Of a stretch of DNA of 64,000 bases, positions 24,795-32,522 are shown one piece after another. The translations under genes and the position numbers were made by a program. The stretch is from BQJU01 sp965229635 (GTDB taxonomy: Bacteria; Bacteroidota; Bacteroidia; Chitinophagales; Saprospiraceae). Where the stretch lies: NCBI GenBank assembly GCA_965229635.1, contig OZ245894.1, positions 8,494,001 through 8,558,000 of the forward strand, written 5' to 3'. A model generated the notes under the pieces. It was given only the letters and a program-made list of their open reading frames with translations, was not told where the DNA came from and did not search any database. Each line of letters starts with the position of its first letter. Position 1 is the stretch's first letter.

Positions 24795-25850
24795 ATGAAA
24801 AAAGCAAATTATTCAGGACAAAAGTTGTACATCGGCATCGACGTACATTTAAAACAATGGAATGTTGGGATTTATACGGAATCAAGTTTCCACAAAGTAT
24901 TCCAACAACCTCCGGAAGCCAATGTGCTACGCAGCTACATGGACCGGCACTTTCCTGGAGGAGAATACTATACGGTATACGAAGCAGGCTTAACAGGCTT
25001 TAAGACCCATCGGGATCTGTCGTCGTGTGGCTTTAACAATATAGTAGTTCATCCCAGTGATGTACCGACCAAACATAAAGAACGATTGCAAAAACGAGAC
25101 GCAGTAGATGCCTGCAAATTAGGTCGTAGCCTAAGGAATAAGGAGTTGGAGGGCATCTATGTTCCCTCACTAAAGGTACAACAAGATCGGGAGTTAATCC
25201 GCTATCGGTGTAATAAATTAGTAGGTAAGCAGACTCGGATAAAGAACCAGATCAAGTCATTTTTGGTTCTTTATGACTATAGATATGGAGGAGGCTCAGC
25301 CTCGTGGACCAAGGCCTATCAAGGCTGGTTAAAGAACTTGGAGATATCTAACACAAGTGCAAGACAAAGTTTGGATCATTTGCTTGAAGAGTTAGAATAT
25401 TACCAAAAGAAATTACGGCAGGTGGATCGTCAGATTGTGGCATTGAGCCGTCAGCCGGAATATCAAGATCAGGTTAAATTACTCAAGAGTGTACCGGGAG
25501 TGGGTTTACTGGTGAGTATGATTCTGTTAACAGAGCTGGGGGATATGCTGCGCTATGAGAACTTAGATCACTTGTGTGCCTATGTGGGTTTGATCCCAAA
25601 TGTGTCCGGCTCAGGAGATACGGTTAGAGTAGGAAGACAAACGAAGCGCGGCAATAAATTGGTCAGACGGATGTTGGTACAGAGTGCCTGGGTAGCTAAG
25701 GGGCAAGATCCAGGCTTATTGGCTTGCTATGAAGAATTAGTCAAGCGTATGCACGGCAATAAGGCTATTATAAGAATTGAAAAGAAGTTGCTCAATCGGA
25801 TTCGCAGAGTGTTGCTCAGTGGTCAGCCATACCAGATGGGTATAAAATAG
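24795..25850 (+). CDS. IS110-family transposase (DEDD recombinase)
   Basis: A 351-residue IS110-type recombinase. The N-terminal RuvC-like domain shows YIGIDVH (Asp16), VYEAG (Glu63) and KRDAVDACKLG (Asp102, Asp105), the DEDD set. The C-terminal transposase-20 domain shows LKSVPGVGLLVSMILLTELGD followed by LCAYVGLIP, SGSGDTVRVG with the serine nucleophile region, and KRGNKLVRRMLVQSAW. IS110 enzymes insert without target duplication and are guided by an RNA made from the element's own non-coding end. Here the upstream non-coding end is short (84 bp) and the downstream one long, the arrangement described for the IS1111 subgroup. Confidence 0.95.
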   Translation: MKKANYSGQKLYIGIDVHLKQWNVGIYTESSFHKVFQQPPEANVLRSYMDRHFPGGEYYTVYEAGLTGFKTHRDLSSCGFNNIVVHPSDVPTKHKERLQKRDAVDACKLGRSLRNKELEGIYVPSLKVQQDRELIRYRCNKLVGKQTRIKNQIKSFLVLYDYRYGGGSASWTKAYQGWLKNLEISNTSARQSLDHLLEELEYYQKKLRQVDRQIVALSRQPEYQDQVKLLKSVPGVGLLVSMILLTELGDMLRYENLDHLCAYVGLIPNVSGSGDTVRVGRQTKRGNKLVRRMLVQSAWVAKGQDPGLLACYEELVKRMHGNKAIIRIEKKLLNRIRRVLLSGQPYQMGIK

Positions 25851-25884
25851 TAATCAGGCAAAAAGCCTTATTACCCAAGACTTA

Positions 25885-26040
25885 AAAAATGGGGGATTCA
25901 ACGCTATCAACCGTCTACGGCTCTAAGACCGTTTTGTTTAGATTGCGTCCCCCACCTTTAGCTATAATAAAACTTTGCGGCACTTGACCGCTGATAGAAG
26001 ACTTTAGGCAAGGGAGTAAGGAATTGCGAGTATTACGCTT
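25885..26040 (+). ncRNA. Candidate bridge (seek) RNA region of the IS110 element
   Basis: Starting 40 bp after the transposase stop, GGGGG (25891-25895) plus ACGC (25901-25904) pair with GCGTCCCCC (25945-25953), with a 5-nt bulge on the left; T25890-A25954 extends the stem. Inside, CGG (25918-25920) and CCG (25929-25931) can close a smaller loop. A long, folded non-coding end next to an IS110 transposase is where bridge RNAs are encoded. The RNA limits and the guide loops are not determined; the extent is a guess. Confidence 0.45.
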
Positions 26041-26043
26041 GGT

Positions 26044-26092
26044 CTTTTTTTCAAAAGCCCCTTTATGAAAAGGGGGGGCTTTCGAAAAAAGG
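26044..26092. terminator. Strong hairpin with flanking T/A runs at the IS110 distal end
   Basis: AAAGCCCC (about 26053-26060) pairs with GGGGCTTT (26075-26082, within a G7 tract), extended by a T-run on the left and a GAAAAAA run on the right. It looks like a bidirectional terminator. Confidence 0.6.
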
Positions 26093-26257
26093 AAAAAATG
26101 AATGATTAGATTACACTCAAAGAAAAGTCTCTGGGAGTGATAAAAAAAATTTGTGCCTAGACTAAAAAAAGTGGTCGGAAGTGTTGTTTTTCAACATAGA
26201 AGAGGGTTGAGAAAGCATCGACAATACAATGTTATAAAAAATAATCGATATTTCATA

Positions 26258-26511
26258 GCGATAAGAGAGCGCACCTCCAGTGCGCCAAAACGTGTGGACA
26301 TAACCGGGTCTACAAAGAGGGCGTGCTGCCAGCACGCGGTAGGTCGTTGTGAAAGCCATCATTATAACAGACGGCAATACTATTCGAAACCTCGGTCCCG
26401 GAGGGACCATTTCTCGGTAACAGCAGTGCTAATCGAAAAACCGGTCCCAGCGGGGCCACCTCTTTGTAAAACCGTAATCGCAATAGCAGCAGCGCACCAG
26501 CGGTGCGCCCT
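26258..26511 (+). repeat. REP-like hairpin block, copy C (extended)
   Basis: The first 80 bp equal copy A (GCGATAAGAGAGCGCACC onward). The middle diverges, GGTCCCGGAGGGACC is kept, a second GGTCCCAGCGGGGCC unit is added, and it ends with GCGCACCAGCGGTGCGCC one base before the stop codon of the methyltransferase gene. Together with 25851-26257 this fills the 660-bp gap between IS110 and that gene. Confidence 0.82.
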
Positions 26512-27195
26512 CTAAAATCCCCCCCGCTCCACCCACACATACGCCCGTCGGCTCGGATATTCCACCTCCGGGTGTGGATGCCGCTCAATGATGGAAATGG
26601 TTTTAAACCCACAGGCTGCGACCAATTCCATGACCCTTCCTACCTCAAAAAAATAAAAATCTACGGGCGCTTTTTTACCCAAAAATTCATCGTGGTGAAT
26701 GATCTCCGTACCAATATGGAAGGAAAAGAGAAATTGACCACCAGGTTTCAAAACGCGATAAACCTCCTGTAAGGCGGTAGCCAATTGATCCTCATCAAAA
26801 TGAACGATCGCATAAAAAGCAATGGCCGCTCCGAAATGTTGGTCAGGGTAGTCAAGCGCCAATAAATCCCCGGTTTCAAAATGAAGGGCGGGGTGCAACT
26901 TCCGGGCCGCTTCCACCATGCCGGAAGACAAATCAATACCCAGCAACTGATCGGGCCCCAAGCCATTCTCGGCCAGAAAACGAGTCGTCTGTCCTGGTCC
27001 ACAGCCAAAATCGGCGATCACTCCCCTACCCTGGTTAAGGCGGGCAAATTCAGCCAACAACATCCGGTCTACAGGCTTATGGACCAGTTCATCCCGGAAC
27101 TTCTCGGCGTAGGTGGCTGCGGTAAGGTCGTAGCAATGTTTGACAATCTTTGGATTCTGCAAAATAGAAGGCTTTACAAAGCTAGAGTACTCCAA
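26512..27195 (-). CDS. Class I SAM-dependent methyltransferase
   Basis: A 227-residue UbiE/COQ5-like methyltransferase. Motif I is VIADFGCGPGQT (about 58-69), followed by LLGIDLSSGMVEAA with the ribose-binding Asp, DLLALDYPDQHFG, and VYRVLKPGGQFLFSFH. The opening residues (about 20-45, HCYDLTAATYAEKF) match small-molecule methyltransferases acting on free acids or quinones. Substrate is unknown. The gene is a single unit; its stop abuts REP block C. The start at 27195 is the only one that keeps the N-terminal cap helix. Confidence 0.88.
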   Translation of the reverse strand: MEYSSFVKPSILQNPKIVKHCYDLTAATYAEKFRDELVHKPVDRMLLAEFARLNQGRGVIADFGCGPGQTTRFLAENGLGPDQLLGIDLSSGMVEAARKLHPALHFETGDLLALDYPDQHFGAAIAFYAIVHFDEDQLATALQEVYRVLKPGGQFLFSFHIGTEIIHHDEFLGKKAPVDFYFFEVGRVMELVAACGFKTISIIERHPHPEVEYPSRRAYVWVERGGF

Positions 27196-27222
27196 AGTAT
27201 TTTAAGCTGCCTTGAACACTAT

Positions 27223-27546
27223 TTACTCCAGACACACATAATTCGACCGACAGCTTTCCACTTCCACCGTATTGCTCCATTTGTGCCAGCCCTGGCGGGC
27301 TTTGTATTCGTAATGGCCGCTGTAGAGGTCAAAACAGCGGGTGGTGCGGGCCGCGACTTCGGTTTTGGTATCACCAACCCTAATCTTCACATCCTTTCGG
27401 GTGGCATTGTGAAAACAAACGGTACCGGTCTGATCCCTTTCGCAGGGCGGCTGATAATGACTGATACCCCTTACCGAGCGATTGCAGGAAAGGGATAATA
27501 AAATAATCAACAAAACAATGATAGGAGCGATAAACCAGGTTTTCAT
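27223..27546 (-). CDS. Small lipoprotein, hypothetical
   Basis: A 107-residue protein with a lipoprotein signal (VLLIILLSLSC, Cys at residue 21). The mature part is short, basic and contains five further cysteines (PPCERDQTGTVCFHN, TTRCFDLYS, VESCRSNYVCLE), suggesting disulphides. I recognise no family. It is 27 bp upstream of the methyltransferase on the same strand, which allows cotranscription. Confidence 0.65.
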   Translation of the reverse strand: MKTWFIAPIIVLLIILLSLSCNRSVRGISHYQPPCERDQTGTVCFHNATRKDVKIRVGDTKTEVAARTTRCFDLYSGHYEYKARQGWHKWSNTVEVESCRSNYVCLE

Positions 27547-27909
27547 ACTTCAGGTGATTAAAGGGTTCGCCGGGTGTGGAACATGCGCCTTTCCCCCGGC
27601 GAACCAAATACGTAGATTGCTTTCACTGGTATGATGCCCTGGAGGTAGTCGTCCCCCTATTGTGATATAATTTTTCGCCGAATTGCCATAAGCCCATCAA
27701 ATAGAAAAAATTATAAACTTTAACATTGTTAATGCCCAACATTGTCCTCGGTGCAGCGTTTTTAAATTATCAAAGTCATTGCGGAAACTAACTTTCATCA
27801 CCGCTTTTCCCTTGATGTGAATTTATCTTGTGTGCAATTTCCGTTAACCCTATGAGTGTGCCTGCTGCTTAGTATTTCGAATACCAGGCATGTTCTAAAA
27901 TCCCCCATT
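27547..27909. other. Intergenic region without recognised element
   Basis: 363 bp between divergent genes. A TTAACATTGTTAA palindrome-like word and a second AACATTG occur near 27720-27743, but no promoter box with correct spacing or RNA fold is convincing. Confidence 0.4.
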
Positions 27910-28374
27910 ATGCCCTCTAAATCACATCTCAACACCGTTGAAACCAACCATCAGCCGGTAGTACAGCTGAAGCCGATTCTCACTAATGCCTCAGACCATC
28001 AGGAAGTACCCGTTAATTACTGGCTGGAAAACCTGGAACGCTGGCAGCAGGAAGTGCGCTTTTGCCAGCTGGAGTTTGCTTCTCTGAGCCGACTCTACGA
28101 CAGTTGTAGCCACCTGGTCTCATCTACCGGCTTAAAGCTCGAATGGGCCTACCGGCAATTGGAGTCTTTGATGGTCGACACCCTACAAGACCTGGCCACC
28201 GACCTGGAAAAGATTCATGACAAAATCGACCACAATCATTCCAGCAGGCGAGGTTCCATACGCCGCGCGGCTCATTTGCGTAAGCAACTAGAAGCGTTTC
28301 AGGCGCACTACAAAAAGCAAAAGATCCAGTTTCTGGAGACCCTGTATGAAGTCATTCCGCTGTCTTTTTTCTAA
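27910..28374 (+). CDS. Hypothetical helical protein
   Basis: From ATG 27910 (MPSKSHLNTVE) the product has 154 residues; a GTG at 27856 would add 18 residues without support. It is soluble and mostly helical, with heptad-like stretches (WLENLERWQQEVRFCQLEF, RRAAHLRKQLEAFQAHYKKQ) that suggest coiled-coil or stress-related bundling. No signal peptide or catalytic motif. Family not recognised. It stands alone, 113 bp before a lipoprotein gene with its own promoter box. Confidence 0.6.
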   Translation: MPSKSHLNTVETNHQPVVQLKPILTNASDHQEVPVNYWLENLERWQQEVRFCQLEFASLSRLYDSCSHLVSSTGLKLEWAYRQLESLMVDTLQDLATDLEKIHDKIDHNHSSRRGSIRRAAHLRKQLEAFQAHYKKQKIQFLETLYEVIPLSFF

Positions 28375-28461
28375 GACCATGTTTCCAGGTTAAAGGATAG
28401 TTTTAAAATAGCTTCTACTAAAACTGTCCGCAAAATAACACCACTCCAAAGGGAGACTCTG

Positions 28462-28469
28462 TACCTTTG
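28462..28469 (+). promoter_or_regulatory. Candidate -7 box for the DM13 lipoprotein operon
   Basis: TACCTTTG fits TAnnTTTG and lies 17 bp before the ATG at 28487. No TTG is present 19-21 bp upstream. Confidence 0.5.
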
Positions 28470-28486
28470 TACAAATTGCAAATTTT

Positions 28487-29176
28487 ATGAAAAAAGGCAC
28501 TTTGCTCTCCTTTATGGTGGTTGTATTATTGTCGGGCTGCATCGGCGATGACCTGGTTTTTGATACCATTGCGGAAAGCGTCAGCATCACCAACCCCATT
28601 GATAATATAGAGATTGGCACAACTTATCAATTCAATGCCCAGTATCTCAACAATATTGGCATGCCCGAACCGGCCGATATTTTCTGGCTCAGTAGTGCCC
28701 CGGATATCGTGAGTATTGATGCTACAGGTTTGGCTACAGCCAAAATGGAAGGCACAGCGATCATCAGGGCTACGGTCGTGCCCGGCATGGGTGATCCTCT
28801 GGAGGACAACCTTACCCTCACGGTCAGTACCGAACCTACCAGTGGCGGTGAGATGACCCGCACCGGTACGGCACAAAGTACCAGTAGCTACACGCTCAGC
28901 GGTGATTTTGCTTTAAGCAAAAAAGCCGATGGCTCCCTCGAACTGGCCATGGCCGATAACTTTCAGGCATCCAGCAGCCTGCCAGGCCTTTATGTGTACC
29001 TAACCAATAATCCAAGCACCAACAATAACGCTCTTGAAATCGGCCCAGTCACTCAATTTACCGGAGCGCATAGCTACGATGTACCCGGCAATGCCGATTT
29101 GGGAACTTATAATTATGTATTGTTTTATTGCAAGCCCTTCAGCGTGAAAGTTGGGGATGGGGAGTTTGACAATTAA
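28487..29176 (+). CDS. Lipoprotein with Ig-like (BIG2) and DM13 domains
   Basis: A 229-residue lipoprotein, lipobox LLSGC with Cys18. Residues 30-115 form a bacterial Ig-like domain (FNAQYLNNIG, LSSAPDIVSIDATGLATAKMEG). Residues about 125-229 match DM13: a GTA start, FQASSSLPGLYVYLT, SYDVPGNADLGTYNYVLFYCKPFSVKVGDGEF, where the single late cysteine of the family is kept. DM13 domains are proposed to act in redox or electron transfer at the cell surface. The gene is followed after 13 bp by an outer-membrane barrel, so the two likely work as a pair. Confidence 0.82.
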   Translation: MKKGTLLSFMVVVLLSGCIGDDLVFDTIAESVSITNPIDNIEIGTTYQFNAQYLNNIGMPEPADIFWLSSAPDIVSIDATGLATAKMEGTAIIRATVVPGMGDPLEDNLTLTVSTEPTSGGEMTRTGTAQSTSSYTLSGDFALSKKADGSLELAMADNFQASSSLPGLYVYLTNNPSTNNNALEIGPVTQFTGAHSYDVPGNADLGTYNYVLFYCKPFSVKVGDGEFDN

Positions 29177-29189
29177 ATCTGAGCACACG

Positions 29190-30059
29190 ATGAAGCAAAT
29201 GAAATCTTTTCCGATACTGGCCTTGCTACTATTGAGTGTTAATGTCTCTTTTGCCGGCGGCGGCTGGCCACAGGCCAAAGGTGGCGGTTACATCAAGCTG
29301 GCCGAATGGTGGGTCATTTCCAACCAACACTATACCGATAATGGCATGATTGACCCCAATGTCACAACGGGCATTTTTAATACCACGCTTTACGCGGAAT
29401 ACGGCTTTACCAATCGATTGACGGGCATACTTTATGCGCCGCTTTTCAGTCGTACTTATTTTAATAATACCGTTTCAGCGACCACCGGAGAGGTCATCCT
29501 TCCCGGTGAAGCCATCAACTCCATCGGCGATGCGGATATTAGTATAAAATACGGCTTAATCACCAATAAAATGGTGGTGCTTAGCGCAACATTGACTTTG
29601 GGCCTTCCCCTCGGCATTTCCGATGGCGGCAGTCAGGGCACCCTACAAACCGGCGACGGCGAATTCAATCAAATGCTGCAACTCGACGCCAGCACTTCCT
29701 GGCAATTGGGCTCGCTGAACATGTACGGCTCGGTCTACGGTGCCTTCAACAACCGGACCAATGGCTACTCCGATGAGGTCCGCTACGGCGTCGAATTGGG
29801 CGCTACCTTCTGGCAAAATCGCATTACGGCCATCGGACGACTGTTTGGCATCACCTCCATGAAAAACGGCGACAGTATCGAACCGGGAAATGCTACCAGC
29901 ATCTTTGCCAACAACACCGAATTTCTGAGCTTCACCCCGGAGTTGAACTACAACATCAATGACCATTTTGGTGTGTCGGCTTCTTACGGCATCGCCTTTT
30001 CGGGGAGACTGATCTTCGCCAATCCGTCTTACTCGGTTGGGGTGTATTATCATTGGTAG
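29190..30059 (+). CDS. Outer-membrane beta-barrel protein
   Basis: Start chosen at ATG 29190 (MKQMKSFPIL), since the ATG at 29151 lies inside the preceding gene. The 289-residue product has a signal peptide ending in VSFAG and then alternating amphipathic strands (GGYIKLAEWWVI, TTLYAEYGFTNRLTGILYAPLF, VVLSATLTLGLPLGI, TPELNYNINDHFGVSASYGIAF) ending in YSVGVYYHW, an aromatic C terminus typical of barrels. It resembles the MetA-pathway/transporter-type barrel families. With the DM13 lipoprotein upstream it probably forms a surface module; the substrate is unknown. Confidence 0.8.
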   Translation: MKQMKSFPILALLLLSVNVSFAGGGWPQAKGGGYIKLAEWWVISNQHYTDNGMIDPNVTTGIFNTTLYAEYGFTNRLTGILYAPLFSRTYFNNTVSATTGEVILPGEAINSIGDADISIKYGLITNKMVVLSATLTLGLPLGISDGGSQGTLQTGDGEFNQMLQLDASTSWQLGSLNMYGSVYGAFNNRTNGYSDEVRYGVELGATFWQNRITAIGRLFGITSMKNGDSIEPGNATSIFANNTEFLSFTPELNYNINDHFGVSASYGIAFSGRLIFANPSYSVGVYYHW

Positions 30060-30110
30060 GAATTTGGGTTCATCCCGGTTTCACTGTACTTTTATCAAAA
30101 AACAACACCG

Positions 30111-31316
30111 ATGAGAAACCTGACGTGGCCCCTGCTGACCTGCCTTTACCTATTGAGTGCCTGTAATAATCGCATCCCGATCCAAATAAAGGGAATGGTG
30201 GGTAATGATCCGACTCCGGTCAACATTTCGCTGAAAAAACTTCCCCCAAAAGTCCAGGGGATGGCTCTTTGGGCTATCAGTGAAACTGACGAAACCCAGA
30301 TTCCTTTCCAGATTGTGGGAGATTCGGTACTTTATTTTATGAGCCAAAAGGATGCAGCACATTATGAGTTGCGTGCAAGTTCAGGTCCGAATGTCTTTGC
30401 CGCACTAGACAGCGAAAAGAAAGATGGGCTTTTATCTATCCAGTATATTGATCAAGCGTTATTGGGCTATCACTTCGGCACCATGATGCCCCCCGATAGT
30501 GTGGACCCCGCCTTTCAGCGCAGCGGTTTTATCCATCCGGTCTACAGTCCAAAAGGTAACCTACTGACCAGGGTGCAGCCTCCCGATCACTACCACCACT
30601 ACGGCATCTGGAATCCGTGGACCCACACCGAATATCGGGGCGACACCATCGATTTCTGGAACCTGAAAAAGCGGCAGGGAACGGTGCGTTTTGCTGATTT
30701 TTTGGACCAGACTGCCGGAGCTATCTTTTACGAATTTACGGCCTTGCACGAGCATGTGGTATTTGGCGAAAGCCAGCAAGAAGTAGTTCCCTTACGGGAA
30801 AAACAGCAGGTCATCGTCTACCAACCGCAAGACACCAACTACTACCTCGTAGATATCAACCTGGAATATCAGATACAGGGTAATGATCCCCTGCATTTGC
30901 TGCAATACCGCTATGGTGGTTTTGCCTGGCGCCCCACCAGCGCGTGGAATCATACCAATAGTGAAGTGCTCACCTCCGCCGGAAAAACCCGCACTGATGC
31001 CGATGGATCACTGGGCAAGTGGTGCTTCGGCCAGGGAGAACTAGGCAACAATTACGGCGGCATATTGATCCTTTCCCACCCCGACAACTTCAACCACCCC
31101 GAACCACTTCGCATCTGGCCCGTAGACATGCATAGCGATTTTACGGAACTATTCATCAACTTTGCCACCACTAAAAATACCGACTGGCTACTGGAGCCGG
31201 GCAAGACCTATCACCATCGCTATCGCCTGGTCGTATATCAGGATAAGATGGAGGCGGAAAGGGCGGAGCAGTTTTGGCAAAATTATGCGGAGCCGCCGAG
31301 GGTGGAGGTTCAGTAG
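30111..31316 (+). CDS. DUF6807 (PmoA-like) lipoprotein
   Basis: A 401-residue lipoprotein (LLSAC, Cys18). The body carries the DUF6807 signature: FIHPVYSPKGNLLTRVQPPDHYHHYGIWNPW, then TIDFWNL, and late SHPDNFNHPEPLRIWP. This family, sometimes labelled PmoA, is usually found in sugar or polyol catabolic loci of Bacteroidota and Planctomycetes; its biochemical role is not established. It begins 51 bp after the barrel gene, with a weak box at 30091 (TACTTTTA). Whether it belongs to the DM13-barrel operon is open. Confidence 0.85.
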   Translation: MRNLTWPLLTCLYLLSACNNRIPIQIKGMVGNDPTPVNISLKKLPPKVQGMALWAISETDETQIPFQIVGDSVLYFMSQKDAAHYELRASSGPNVFAALDSEKKDGLLSIQYIDQALLGYHFGTMMPPDSVDPAFQRSGFIHPVYSPKGNLLTRVQPPDHYHHYGIWNPWTHTEYRGDTIDFWNLKKRQGTVRFADFLDQTAGAIFYEFTALHEHVVFGESQQEVVPLREKQQVIVYQPQDTNYYLVDINLEYQIQGNDPLHLLQYRYGGFAWRPTSAWNHTNSEVLTSAGKTRTDADGSLGKWCFGQGELGNNYGGILILSHPDNFNHPEPLRIWPVDMHSDFTELFINFATTKNTDWLLEPGKTYHHRYRLVVYQDKMEAERAEQFWQNYAEPPRVEVQ

Positions 31317-31439
31317 AAGAAATATGCAGTGTTTTTTTAATGGAACCACATGAGGCACATTAGGAAAAAGAAGGAGGTAAATAGGATCGCCTGTACGGCG
31401 ATGATTTTGAACCACAAAAGGCCACAAAAGAAGATTAGA

Positions 31440-31459
31440 AAAAATCCATTAGGATTTTT
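31440..31459. terminator. Hairpin between convergent genes
   Basis: AAAAATCC-ATTA-GGATTTTT is a perfect 8-bp stem flanked by A and T runs, so it can terminate from both sides. The rest of the 342-bp gap (31317-31658) is A/C-rich and holds no supported gene. Confidence 0.65.
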
Positions 31460-31658
31460 CTCTAATGCCAAAAAATCTTGTAAATCTTGTTCATGTCCCA
31501 AAAAAATGGAGTTCTTTTTGATCAAACTCGTCAGCGTTTGGGCAAAAACTTCTTTGCGCGCTTTGCAACTCGTGCCACGCTTTACTCTTCCCCAGACGTA
31601 AAAACAACAATAACTCTCCTAGCATCATGTTCTGTAAACTTCAATAGATGAGTAATAA

Positions 31659-32411
31659 CTATTTTTTGAGTTTGTAGCGGTATCGGATAAACCCCAAAGG
31701 TTCGCGTTTCCCTTCAGGGTATTCAAAGACCCGAACTATCGTTAATAGGTCATCATTGTATTGGAATACAAGATCACGAGACAAATTTCCTTCCTCAATT
31801 GCACTTTCATAAAATAAAACCTTCGAGGGAAATTCACCAGAATCGTATTCCATTTTGGTAAAGGAAGTTCCTCGAAGTTGGAACCCTCCGGAAACTCCAT
31901 CATTGAATATGACAGATTGCTTTTCATATTTAATTTCTCGCCCCTTCTCGTCATACCCTACAAGCAAAATCTGATCGATGCTGCCATAACCTTTGTGGTC
32001 AGTGCGAATTTCTATCAATCGGCCATCCTCATTATATCGATAAATACTTTCACTGTAGTTTGCAAACATTTTTTGGGGACGATTACTCGCGTCATAAATC
32101 ACCGTTTTCTTATGCCCTCGTTTCTTTCTTAAAAATGAATAAACGTTTAGTGTGTCCAGCACCCGTTCTTCAACGATTCTTTCCTTTTTCGAGTTAAGAA
32201 ACTGGCCATTATCATTATAATGATAGTTGAACTTCCAATCAAGTTTAGGTTTTCCTTTATCATCAAAATAGAAAACCGTTTGGGTGATCCTGGATATGCC
32301 TTTTTCAACGATCCAGTTTTTATCAAAATGATGACCCAAATAATCCTGAACATGCTGACTATAAGCAAGACTGGAAAAACACCAACATATGATGAGGATC
32401 GGATATTTCAT
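31659..32411 (-). CDS. Hypothetical exported protein with YD/RHS-like strands
   Basis: From ATG 32411 (MKYPILIICWCF) a 250-residue protein with a signal peptide ending in LAYSQ. The mature part repeats short strands of the form YDxxGRLxxI (YHYNDNGQFL, YRYNEDGRLIEI, GYDEKGREIKY, MEYDSGEFPSKV), which resemble YD/RHS repeats but are too few for a polymorphic toxin. The role is unknown; location is periplasm or surface. Single gene, A/T-richer than its neighbours. Confidence 0.7.
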   Translation of the reverse strand: MKYPILIICWCFSSLAYSQHVQDYLGHHFDKNWIVEKGISRITQTVFYFDDKGKPKLDWKFNYHYNDNGQFLNSKKERIVEERVLDTLNVYSFLRKKRGHKKTVIYDASNRPQKMFANYSESIYRYNEDGRLIEIRTDHKGYGSIDQILLVGYDEKGREIKYEKQSVIFNDGVSGGFQLRGTSFTKMEYDSGEFPSKVLFYESAIEEGNLSRDLVFQYNDDLLTIVRVFEYPEGKREPLGFIRYRYKLKK

Positions 32412-32522
32412 TTTTGAATAAAAATACAAAAACTGACCCTTTCCTTACGTAGGAACGGAGACAGAGATAATCCTACCTTAATACAGTTCTGTTCGAACTA
32501 GTGGTACGGCCTCTTCTCTCCC

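Larger units (their letters stand above)
24711..26250 (+). mobile_element. IS110-family element (limits approximate)
   Basis: The transposase gene plus non-coding ends lies between the RAYT gene and REP block C. IS110 elements lack ordinary terminal repeats, so the exact ends cannot be set by eye; the bounds given are the flanking features. The non-coding right part (25851-26110) is long and structured. Since REP blocks lie on both sides, the element probably inserted next to or within an existing RAYT-REP locus. Confidence 0.7.

Noticed and set aside
24795..25850. Terminal inverted repeats of the IS110 element
   Set aside because: The GAGCTTTGGG/CCCAAAGCTC pair lies wholly on the left side and forms a local hairpin; I could not find a matching arm on the right.
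31350..31601. 83-codon Lys/Cys-rich frame between convergent genes
   Set aside because: Runs through a terminator-like hairpin, composition not protein-like, no start signal.
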